Shown here: piece by piece, positions 25,066-35,209 of the stretch
How the letters are laid out: every line of letters starts with the position of its first letter
Numbering within the stretch: position 1 is the stretch's first letter
Source of the DNA: Epiperipatus broadwayi
Taxonomy: Eukaryota > Onychophora > Udeonychophora > Euonychophora > Peripatidae
Assembly: GCA_028023455.1 (NCBI GenBank)
Contig: JAQFVV010012405.1
Coordinates: 808,001 to 872,000, forward strand
DNA: 64,000 nt
Direction: 5' to 3'
The notes under the pieces: model-generated
Seen by the model: the letters and a program-made list of their open reading frames with translations, nothing else
What the model was told of the DNA's origin: nothing
Database searches by the model: none
Position numbers and translations under genes: made by a program

Positions 25066-25189
25066 TGGTGATATTCTGAAAAGCTTGTTAAGAGCTATTT
25101 GCAAGCTCGTTAAATTAGGTCACTTGATTTCTTTGTCATATATATGTATATCATATTGTAAAAGAATGAATATATGGGTAAGGTAACCT

Positions 25190-25875
25190 CCGTTATAGCC
25201 CCACTGATTTGAGTGGCATTTGTAGCAGAATAAGTATGTGGTCCATGAAAGAATGGTGTGAGTTTAATAATCCCTGTGAATTACAGCACCATTTCTAAAA
25301 AATAAAAATGAGAGTATGCTCTTCTTTTAATGCCTCACAGATTTATGAGTCATTTGTAACTGAATAATTATAATGATCATGGGAAATGAAAACTTTAATA
25401 TAGTTTGAATGAAAATATACCCAATTGTTTGTCATCATTTGAAACTGAATAAAAATGTACTTTGACGTTGAACACCATTTATAGCAGAATGAAATTATGG
25501 ATCATATTTAACAGGATAAAAATATCAACCAAAGTAAAACAATCCTAATTTATTAATGCCTGTGAATTGTAGCATCATTTGTAACAGAATGAAAATAATA
25601 AACTAAACTAAAATGAATATCAGTTAATGAATAACAATCTAATATTTAGTAAAGCAGTGATTGATAATAATCTTTGTTATAGCCTCATAAATTCCAGTAG
25701 CATTTAGAAGGGTAGAAACAAATAAAACATTACTTCAAACTACTCTAAAATAAAAGCATTATTTGCAATAAGCCAAATCTAAAGCAATAAAACTAAATAT
25801 CACTATCATATAAATAACAGTATGTGCCTATTATATAAATCCCTTATAATAGAATGAAAATAATGACAAAGGATT
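25190..25875. repeat. Degraded satellite, about 8 units
   Basis: A motif of the form GCCTGTGAATTGTAGCATC, ATTTGTAACAGAATGAAAAT recurs near 25195, 25269, 25329, 25420, 25463, 25555, 25679 and 25827, with spacing of 40-120 bp. Copies are diverged and separated by indels. It begins directly after the F2 palindrome. No RNA or protein function is evident. Confidence 0.6.
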
Positions 25876-27220
25876 ACACAGATACACTGTAATATTCCTC
25901 ATGAATAAAGATAGTTTATAATAATACAAACTTATACTAAGAGTTAAATGTTATTTATATTTAAACAAAGTAATCATGGATGGATGAAATAATAATCTTA
26001 ATATGCCCTACAAGTTTACAATATCAATGATATCTAACAAAATATATAACCCTGTAATTGTTTTCTAATTACAATTAAATTAAATAAAAATACTGCTAAC
26101 CCAACCTTGCTATTTCACCAATAACAATATACTTATATTAAGTAAGTCAATTATAATAAGATTCAATACATAATAATAAAACAAAATCAATTAATCTAAC
26201 ATATCTTTCCATTTTCAACAACTTAGTATATTATAAACTAAAATTAAAATTTTCAATATCCAATCATAATAATATATAAAATAAATGATAGATTCCTATT
26301 TGATACTTACCCCAACAATTGATAAATCACATCCAATTATTCTTCAGTTTATTAAAGCTAAATTGTTAAAACTTTAGACTACAAGTGTCAAAGCATATGA
26401 AAGATTGTTAGATTTATTATAATCAAATATTAATATTAAAATTTAATATTTAAACTAATTTACAATCCACACTAACTTTTAATATAATTAAAGTAAATCA
26501 TTCTAATTTGTAATAATAAAATATATTACTATTACCATCTCTATAACTAAATAAGTTTATAATCTTTGTGGATATATACTGATTCAATATAATATTTATT
26601 TTAATCAACAATTATGTAAAATAAAATATGTGAACATCTAATTGCAATTGCCTTTACTCATTTTCAATAATAATTATATTTGTACTTTTATCAATCATCA
26701 AATAAATTTATATATAGTTTCTACTTTAATATATCTACTACTTGTTACTAACAAAATAATTACAATAAGTTACCAATTACTTATGAAATATTTAAGAATG
26801 TTAACTCAGTTAATTTACTATTGTATAAAATCTATATCTAGTCAGTTAATAAGTGTTAAAAGAAAATGTTATGTAATTATACTTTCTTACCAATCCCGTT
26901 TTCATTTCCGAATTATTTTTGAAACCACTTCTAATGAATTATGTGCTATAATCAATTAGTGAATATCATTTCGACCCAATGCAATTAACCAATAATCTTG
27001 TATTATAATTGCATGACAATCAAGTAAGTTTACTTGTTTTAAATTAATTCAAAATTTATTAACAAATTGATATAAATTAAAATCAAAAATATACATATGC
27101 AAATAAACATTTAAAATATATACATATTGAAGCAATGGATACGAAAGTCCGATCCATGCTTCACAGCCTCCTATAAACTTAATTAATATTGTAAACCTAA
27201 ATTAAGTTTATAGCCCAAGA
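25876..27220. other. Extremely AT-rich stretch, nothing recognised
   Basis: Almost entirely A/T with TAATAA runs. At about 27125-27185 there is a small inverted pair (TGAAGCA and TGCTTCA around a GATCC-like core); the text CTTCACAGCC also occurs at 55.07 kb. The open frame at 26642-26959 shows no family likeness. Confidence 0.4.
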
Positions 27221-27411
27221 TCAGCAGGGTTTTGCATTAATGCTAAAATTAATTATGTTTATTAAATGTGTATTCACATTTAAATATTTCCTTTTAAATA
27301 AATTTTATTCTAACATTAAATTGCTGTTAAAATAATTACTTGTAAAACCTATTAATCAAACATATATATACGTCAAGTATATATATATGAGTTAATGCAA
27401 AATTCTGCTGA
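27221..27411. repeat. MITE-like element with 18-bp inverted ends
   Basis: AGCAGGGTTTTGCATTAA at 27221 faces TTAATGCAAAATTCTGCT at 27393-27411, with an AT-rich, non-coding centre of about 150 bp. The ends and size fit a small DNA-transposon derivative, but no TSD is clear. Confidence 0.45.
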
Positions 27412-27739
27412 AATAAAATGCTTATTTTATTAAAAGAAATAAGAATATATTTTTCTTTTTAAAAATCTTGTTAAAATATGGCGTATGATTTTATTTTGAG
27501 ATAAGCCCACCAACATTTTCTAAAGGAATGTATGTTTTTAATTAATTAGCCCATTCAAGGCAAATTAAAGATGGCCTTCTCTTTTTTTTTTAATTAATAA
27601 AAATTCAAAGTTTAAAGAAAGAAATTTAGAATAAAAAAGTAAAAGTTATTTTTAGAAAATGTTACCTTGAAACAAAGGAGCATGGGGGTCTTATCAAGAT
27701 CTAATATCATATGCAAAACAATAGAAGGTAGCTTACAAA

Positions 27740-27990
27740 AAGGTATAAATAGGAGAGAGAACAAAAGACTTGGCCTTTTGAGAGTTTTTTGCTGTCAGTC
27801 AGATGTCTCTTGTGAGAATTCATTCAGATTTCTCTTGCTTGCTTTCAGTCAGATTTCTCTTTGGAGAATTCATTCATATTTTTCATTCATTTGTTATCAG
27901 GCTGACGATTTTTTATTAGTAGGATTGGCTATTGATTAGCTCGGTGGATCCTGTGCTGTGAACCTCTCAGATTTTGCTTTTCATTTAGAT
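27740..27990 (+). promoter_or_regulatory. TATA-type promoter, possibly in a solo LTR
   Basis: AAAAGGTATAAATAGGAGAG (TATA at 27744) is a strong RNA polymerase II TATA element. It is followed by a GC-richer tract with repeated TCAGTCAGATNTCTC and GAGAATTCATTCA blocks (27795-27880). Such a layout is common at the U3/R boundary of LTRs, but no TG...CA ends, primer-binding site or protein is visible, so a solo LTR is only one option. Open frames around 27667-28360 on both strands show no family signature. Confidence 0.35.
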
Positions 27991-28369
27991 CTTGCTCCAA
28001 AAATTTATTCAACTGTTGTCCTTGGAATCATGGAGAAATTTTAACATGCCACGAGTTAAAAGTTATGAAAACGAACATGATTGGTGGTTAGGCAAATAGC
28101 TTTGCCTGCCACCGAGGTCCTAAAACCATCAAATTGCCGTAGTATCCAACCAATATTAATCTGAACCCTGTGCCATGTCTGTGGGACTTTTCTTGAAAGA
28201 ATGCTATGTATTTCCATTTTTCCTTGTCCGGACAAATACCTATCGATGGACGGATCAAGCCACGAATGTTGCGGGAACAGGACCAAGGAACCAGGATGGT
28301 AATGGCATCTTTCCTCATGAACTATTTACTATTCTACCCTTTTTGATCTTACCTTTCTAAATTGCATTA

Positions 28370-29064
28370 TTGAATTATGTTTCTGAATTGTTTTATTTAA
28401 CTATAATTGTAACTTAACTATTTCTATTAGACTAATCTTAGAGATATATATATTTTGTGTGATCATCTATCTATTTATATTTAACCCTTTTCCTGTGCTA
28501 TTCCTCTTTGCTAACATGTTATCAATATTTCATATTCCATTGCAGTGTAAGTAAAGGTTAATTTTTCATTTAAAATATCTTTCCAATTTCATTTATGTTT
28601 GTAAAGTAAATACGAGTCAGTTTCCTTTGTTTGCCAACTTGATCTCCTCGATAATGCCTCTTTTGTCCGCCATTAGCTCATTACGTATATCTTATTTAGC
28701 TATATACATCTTAAATAATTTTAAACTGTTTTTAGCACAAAGCAATTAGAAAATGCTTTGCGAAAGATTTTTTTATTGTGCTTTATCGAGGAGAGTCGAG
28801 TTGACCATTTTATTAAAATTGGGAAGAAAAGACTTAGACCGCAAAAATATTATGTCGTTACTATCCATTTTTATTGTCAAATTTGTTTTTCCATAGGGGA
28901 ATAGCAGAGGCTATTAAAACATTAGTAATATTTTAAAAGTCATTAATTAAATATATTATTTAACTAAAAAGCTTGAGTTTTCTAATTTTATTTTAATGCT
29001 TGATTTTGCTTTTCCAATGATCTAGGCACCCAAAACACATTTTTATAGTACTTTTATGCACATT
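28370..29064. other. Stretch without a recognised gene
   Basis: Mostly AT-rich, with a short hairpin at about 28736-28788 (AGCACAA and TTGTGCT arms, with an inner AAAGCA and TGCTTT pair). It does not have the stem length I would want for a microRNA call. Confidence 0.35.
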
Positions 29065-29129
29065 TCACTGTTTAGTTCCATAAGTATTCTTGTCCATTGT
29101 CTCTCTCCTGATGCTATGCTTGGGCCAGG

Positions 29130-29320
29130 TGAGCAAATAATTTATGTATGTCTCATAATGTTGTTGGTTCGTAATTAGACTTGGTAATAGGTAAAGAGGG
29201 CAGAAGTCATAGTATTCTTGATTTAATATCTCGCATATGGGTGGCCTCGAGGTACTTTTACCTAGTATTCGAACTGAGTTAAACCAACATACGTCATCTG
29301 ACTGGCACAATATAATCCAA
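29130..29320. repeat. Dispersed repeat F5, copy 1
   Basis: Blocks AGACTTGGTAATAGGTAAAG, AGGGCAGA, ATATCTCGCATATGGGTGG and CGAGGTACTTTTACCTAG recur in the same order in diverged form at 58370-58560. No coding potential is evident. Confidence 0.55.
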
Positions 29321-29754
29321 TTATGCTTTAAACAATAGGTTTTCAATTGACATTAACCTCATATTTAACAAGGGATTGCATATCAATCTCCATTTATTGT
29401 ATATTAAATAAAACACTTATGTTTATGTAACACAAAAAACAATGTTGTAGAATGTTTATACTTTCCAAAATATAAGATATATCCTGTTTTTATACCTTAT
29501 ATAAAAATAGTTAATTGAAATATATATATACTGAATCTACTTATTTGTTAATATAAATAAAAAATGAATATTTTAAATTAAAACAATAACTACTATTCTG
29601 TAAAATATAAATTCAAATCTAGGAAAACATGACGCTTTTATATTTAGATATATAAATAGATCACTACTTAACATAAAATTATACCATTGTTTATATCAAT
29701 AAACAGTGCATATACTAAATAGAAAGAAATATATTGAACAGAACACTCCACATA

Positions 29755-32447
29755 TTTTTATCAACAAGGGTGCCACTAGGCCACTGATGACCTAAAAAAT
29801 TTAATTTTCAATGATCAAAAAGTTAAGTTATAATGAACATTCTGAAATAAATGCCACCAGCTAGATCCAGAAATAAAAAGAGATCTTAAACATTGTTTAA
29901 ACAATTGAATGTCAGGGTATAGAAACAAACATCAGCCAAAAACAAATATAATTATTAATAATTCATTAAGTTTTACTAAATTCACAAATATTAATCAAAA
30001 AATAAATAAAAGTTTGATCCAAATTCCCCAACCTTATTTGTCTGAGAGTGTGATTGACATTTTGGTGTATCAAATGTTTTTGTAGACAAGTTTGGCTTTC
30101 TTACCTAAGTTTATAGGGCTTTGTATGATCTTTTGGTCAGAAATTTATCTCCTCAACTCTCACCTTCCTTTTTTAAATATTTTAGAAAATACAATCTTAG
30201 ATGGAAGTTAAAAAACAGTGTGAAGCAATCTTTCATTAACCCAGTAAAAACATTGGGACAAAGCAAGAATGTCCTATGCTTGGGTTCATGGTTATGATAT
30301 GGCCATTAAAGTTACCCCATACAAGAAAAGTGACAAATTATAACTTCTTAATCTTTAATAAATAAAGAGGAAATCTCAAAATTTCTATGGCTTGCAAGAA
30401 AAACAGAACTATATAATCTATAAATCATCAGCCAAAAGATCCACTGTCTGAGGGAAATTTAAACACACATTAAACTAAATTACTTTTAAACAAAAAGGGG
30501 CAGGTGATAATAAAAAACAAACCACTATTCCCTGCCAAAGCTTTTAACAACAACTATATATATATATAATATTCTTCAATAAAGTGACAGAAATGAAAAT
30601 CTTGAACTGATTCTCTACAATTTATGGTTTTGAAAAATACATCTAATAAAATAAATACTTATAAATTACTAATATTTATTTAAATTCCTACTCATAAGCC
30701 TATCATAGGTTTGTATTCTTTTTCTTTGTGTTTAAAGTTTAGAGATTTAACTCTTAAACCACTAATTATATTATTGGTTGTAAAGAGGTAAAAATTAAAG
30801 CTTTTAATTGGCCAACTCACAAACTGAAGACAAAGCCAATTGTTAAAATATATTCACCTATAATATTAAATTCAGTTCAGATTCATTTATAAAAAGTATA
30901 TTAATAATTTGTCAGGTTATGAAAGTGAACGAAAGTTCTTTCAAAAATAAATTGCTATTTATTTATTATAAAATATTCAATTTCAGCAAATTTAAAAGCG
31001 AACATACAAACAAAGAGTTGCTGATGTAAATGCTTTTTTTTTCAGTTTTACGTTATGGAAAAGTAAATATTTTTTTTTGCTAAAATTTTAAATATTTTTA
31101 CTAAAATCTTCAATATTTTTCTAAAATAATTTTGTTTTTTTAGCATATTTTATGAAAATGATTTGTAATTTCTCAAAATATAATTTTATAATACTTTAAA
31201 TCATATTCGAAATGAAAATCTCAGCATTTTTCTTTATTTTCTTTGATCAGGTGGTTTCTTTGTTCTTTCCAGCCAATCAGAATGTCTTTGTCGGCTGAGA
31301 GCCAATCACCGATAAGCTTACTTTTTTGTTTAACTTTAGAAGCCGTGTTATTGATTTTTTACTTGTAAAATAATTCAGAAGAGGGCAGCATCTTATAGAA
31401 CTTTTAAAAACCTAACTAATAAGTGTAAAACAGCTATCCTAGCATTAAAAATAATGTAATTAGAGTGATGTCGATTGTCGATGAGAGGTCTCGTAAGAGG
31501 TGGGCTATGGGTTAAGCCCTGGTTAAAATAGAAGAATGTTCATTTACCTTCCAGGCTTCAGTTATTCCATCTGATTTATGCCAGCTGTGTGCACAAGGTT
31601 TAGTTCTATTGGGAGTACTTATGATGATTTTGGATCTCCAGTAATCTAGTTGTGAAGTATGAAGGCAATTTTCAGGATCAGTTTTGAACTAGGCAATTAG
31701 GATATGTTCATAAGGACACAATTTTGAGCTCTGTGATTCATCTTAGATGAATTAGCATGGCATACTTTTAATATGATTCTTTAAGGTGGTAGTTTCTGTA
31801 TTATGAACGGATGCTCACTATTTTTAGTATTAAGCATTTTTTTTCTTCTCCTTGAAGGATTTCTTTAGCAGTTAGCAATCACCAAGTAGTGATCTGCAAT
31901 TTGCAAAAGCACCATAAATAATAATGAGCAATTCTCTAGTTGCAATTTTTAATACACAGTTCTTAGCAATCTTCAATTCGCAATTAACAATTTTTTTTAT
32001 ATCAGCAATTCACAATTAGCTATCTTTAGTATGCAATTTTCTGATATGCTAGAATCCTCCTTCACAAATAAAACAGAGCTTTTATATACTATTTTTATAT
32101 CCTGCCAAATCTTAAAATCTGACTAGGACTAGATCTTAATTAAAAGTTTTATCTTTCTCTTTTTTCTTTTTAATACCAATTTTAATCAATTAGAAAATGA
32201 GTTTCTGCTTTTAAAATAGATTAAAACAAAATGAAACAAATAAAATTAACTCAATCAAAACTTTTTTAAAGCAAAATATTTTTATGATTTCAAAATACAA
32301 TCAAGTACATGTGTTATGGCACATGCACTTACAAACAAAAAAAAATACCAAATTTTAAATAAAAATTTTTGTTCCCTTTTAAATTCTTTATAGATATTTT
32401 TCAAGCGGAGAAAGTATCTGGTTTTAATCTGTATATATTGTAACGGT
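29755..32447. repeat. F4 repeat, copy 2, with an extra segment at about 30750-31490
   Basis: Collinear with 10376-12990 from GGGTGCCACTAGG to the AT-rich end, without the LINE insertion but with an extra 740 bp. That extra segment includes two CCAATCA boxes (31273 and 31302) and a GC-richer core. On the minus strand near 32080, GTATATAAAAGCTCTG could be a TATA box. It ends at TGTAACGGTCAG (32449), matching the start of copy 1. A non-autonomous LTR-like element is possible; the class is not established. Confidence 0.6.
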
Positions 32448-34852
32448 CAGAATAGTTTGTTCACTCAACAACACTACTGAGTTCAAGCCAAATATACTAA
32501 ACTTTATTGAGATGAGACATAGGGTCCCCTGTCTGACCAAGCTACAACCTATGTGCCTATGCTTCATGCTTAAATATTTTATGAATAACACTTCTTATGA
32601 TACATTTAAGTTTTATTTAACTAGGTCTCTGTGAACAGGGAAAATCATGAGATTCTATTAAATTTAACTACACCATAAAGATCATTAATGGACTTTTGAA
32701 ACAAATGACAAAATATTTTTTTATAAATAAACTGGTAAAATAAATGTCATAAATATCACACATCATGAATTTCATTTTAACTAATGGGTTTAATTGGCTT
32801 GGAGTATGGTAAGAAAGATAATGAAGATGAGGTAAAGTTAAACATGTTTATTATAATTGATATTGGTTAACATCAGATACTAAAGAGTACATTAAACTGT
32901 TGATCAAAGTATTGCTAGTTTAATGCCATAATATGATAGACAAGTTTAATTAATTATTACATACAATGTCAAGGATTTAACTCATATAAATCTAATAACC
33001 TTTGTGCTTTATGAACAACCAAATAAGCTTTATATCTAATAACTGGAGACATATATTACATATTATAGCATTGATATTGCTGACCATCTATAACAAGCGA
33101 TTAATATTTGGACATAATTATCAATTCTAAAAGATATATAAATCATGATTTGTTCCACTGAAGCTCTTGATTTTTCACAAATAATTATAATATAAAGGAT
33201 GGAATGGGTTGAGCTACTATTATATATGATTTTCCATCTGCAAATTAAACTAAATTTATTAGAGATTTGGCGGGGTTGATGAGAACTTACATCCAAACAT
33301 CAGATGTATGGTTTGCTTGAACAGAGAAGCTTGCTAATGAAATAATTAATGTGAAAGTTCAAAAATCAGATAGGCTATCCAAACAGGCTGGGTGCTTACC
33401 TCAGTTACTTATTTGGTGCTCATACATGAACAATTCATTCCCTAGATGTGGCTCCTGTTCACTGTTATGTGGGCAGCTAACATAATTAAGATGGTATATA
33501 TATATCACCAAATCCACATCAGCAATGCTTGTACAAGAACAATATAAGGAATCAAACATAACTAATCACATTTGCATTAAAATAATTAGTGAATATATGT
33601 ACTGCCAACACAAGCCAATCTCTAAAACAAGCATTGGAAATCTAATGCAATAACCAAATGGACTGACTTAATAAGATATTAACTCCAGTCCAATAAATAG
33701 TTTGGCAAACATTGTTAATCCTTATTCAGTAACATCTATGTGCATTTGAAGGGATATTAAGGTTAATTACTAATTATAGAATGCATGTTATGCTATATCT
33801 TTACAGTTAGAATTACATTTATTTGTTAATATAATCTTCATAGATTATATCTTGAAACATAGGGCTGGCCTATAACTAAAACAATTACTTATTATAGGAT
33901 GAATTGAACTTTGAATCATATAACAATACAAACATTATTATGATTGCCAGATAATTAAAGAGTATAACCAAGTAATATAATTTCAAAATAGTGAGAGTGA
34001 GTAGGATTTGAATTACTAAATGTTATTCTACAATTATTAAATCAAATATAGAATTAATAATATCCCCCCCCCCCGACCTAAATTTAAGGTATTTAATATG
34101 CTCACTTTTTTGAATGGCATTTGGCACATTATAACATAAATCAATAAGAAATTTTAATAATTAGAAACTTATAAAGACAGTAATAGATATCACCACTAGC
34201 ACAAAAGTAAAGATTAATTGCAGTTTAATAGAACAACCACAAGTTCACAATTTCAGAGTTTAAACAAAATTAAAAGATTTTACAGAGGTGAAGATTTAAT
34301 TTGAATGTTTAATAGGGCATATAAACTAGCTATAAACTTAGATCCTCTAAAGTTCATTTCAGGGCTCTTTATGAAGATAGTAGGAATTTTATCTTTGATT
34401 AATCTGTGGGAGCACATCAGTTAGCTTCATCAATTTTTAGCTATGGGTAGAGTAGCAATCATTCTCCATAGGATAATTATGCAGGTGACATCAACATGGC
34501 AGATTTTTTATGGAACTTCTTCCATCATTGTAGTAGTTTGGTGTTTTCAGCATGCAGAATAGATAAAGATCGCCATTCTTCAAGCTTGGAGAATAGTAAC
34601 TTTTATCTCTCCTCTTCGGACATTTTACAGATCAAACTTGCATGAATTTTGTTAGACAATATTTACAAAATTTAGAAGTCTCTCTTCTTTACATTGAAAA
34701 TGGATGGCAATATATACTTGCCTTCAATTAATTTATACATTTTTATCATAATTTTATCTTACAGCAAAATAAGCTATTAGCATACCATGCCATATAATTT
34801 TAGAAATCAAGGTGATCCCTGCCGTTTGTCAAATTTTCAGCAGGATGTTAAC
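32448..34852. other. Unclassified, partly GC-richer stretch
   Basis: No gene can be named. On the plus strand 33240-33480 reads as short protein-like blocks (RDLAGLMRTYIQTSD, then KVQKSDRLSKQAG) broken by stops, and 34320-34640 is less AT-rich than its surroundings. Both could be traces of an old retroelement following the TGTAACGGTC end of F4. A poly-C run lies at 34065-34075. Confidence 0.3.
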
Positions 34853-34865
34853 AAGAATCTACTCT

Positions 34866-35189
34866 CACTATATATATTGCCACACACAGCAAACTAGAGT
34901 AATCAATGGATGCCAGAAGGCTTGTGCATAAAATCCCCATCTAGTGCCTACTCATCCAATATCCCTAGACTAGTTTCTGGCTTATGGCCTTCGTCAGTGA
35001 GGAGCCAGAAACTAGTCTGGGGATATTGGATGAGTAGGCACTAGATGGAGATTTTATGCACAAGCCTTCTGGCATCCATTGATTACTCTAGCTTGCTGTG
35101 TGTGGCAATATATATAGTGAGTTTTGCCTGTTTTAACAACACTTATACACAAGCATAAGAAGTGGTGGTCATATGATGTTTATTGGTTT
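34866..35189. mobile_element. F1 compact hairpin element with 13-bp TSD
   Basis: Flanked by exact 13-bp copies of AAGAATCTACTCT (34853-34865 and 35190-35202). Arms of about 120 bp pair almost perfectly from CACTATATATATTGCC (34866) to GGCAATATATATAGTG (35120), around a 20-nt loop at 34983-35002. Downstream of the hairpin comes the single-copy 3' tail, GTTTTGCCTGTTTTAACAAC to GATGTTTATTGGTTT. The TSD length argues for target-primed reverse transcription rather than a cut-and-paste transposase. This is the best-preserved F1 copy and holds an intact ribozyme core on the minus strand. Confidence 0.85.
34961..35004 (-). ncRNA. Hammerhead-type ribozyme motif in F1 (type I)
   Basis: On the minus strand: CTCCTCA (5' stem I), CTGACGA (core; complement of 34991-34997), AGGC-CATAA-GCCA (stem II), GAAA (core), CTAGTC ending at the GUC cleavage site, then TAGGGAT (3' stem I). 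Stem II has three G-C pairs and a five-base loop, but the closing 10.1-11.1 position is A-A instead of the usual G-C. Stem I pairs 5 of 7 here and 6 of 7 with the TGGGGAT of other copies. Stem III is only two pairs (A-U, C-G) over UA. All bases of CUGANGA and GAAA are present. Cleavage is predicted, not shown. Confidence 0.6.
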
Positions 35190-35209
35190 AAGAATCTACT
35201 CTTTGTTTT

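Larger units (their letters stand above)
24371..25120. mobile_element. F2 palindromic element: two inverted units of about 370 bp
   Basis: The left and right halves are imperfect reverse complements about an axis near 24745. Matching blocks include GAGCTTGCAAATAGC and GCTATTTGCAAGCTC at the outer ends, AAGCTTTTCAGAATAT and ATATTCTGAAAAGCTT, and the GGATAACTATTAAGTAGAAA block and its complement. Within the right unit, TTAGATCATGTGATATATGG at 24766 and TTAAATTAGGTCACTTGATT at 25110 act as terminal direct repeats about 350 nt apart. Each half carries a hammerhead-type motif, intact in sequence on the right (25026-25065) and damaged on the left (24420-24457, minus strand). There is no protein-coding capacity. 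Confidence 0.75.

Noticed and set aside
28056-28360. Overlapping frames on both strands
   Set aside because: No motif or family likeness, and three frames are open over the same bases, as expected of GC-richer DNA by chance.
28736-28788. microRNA-like hairpin
   Set aside because: The stem is short and interrupted, without a clear mature arm.
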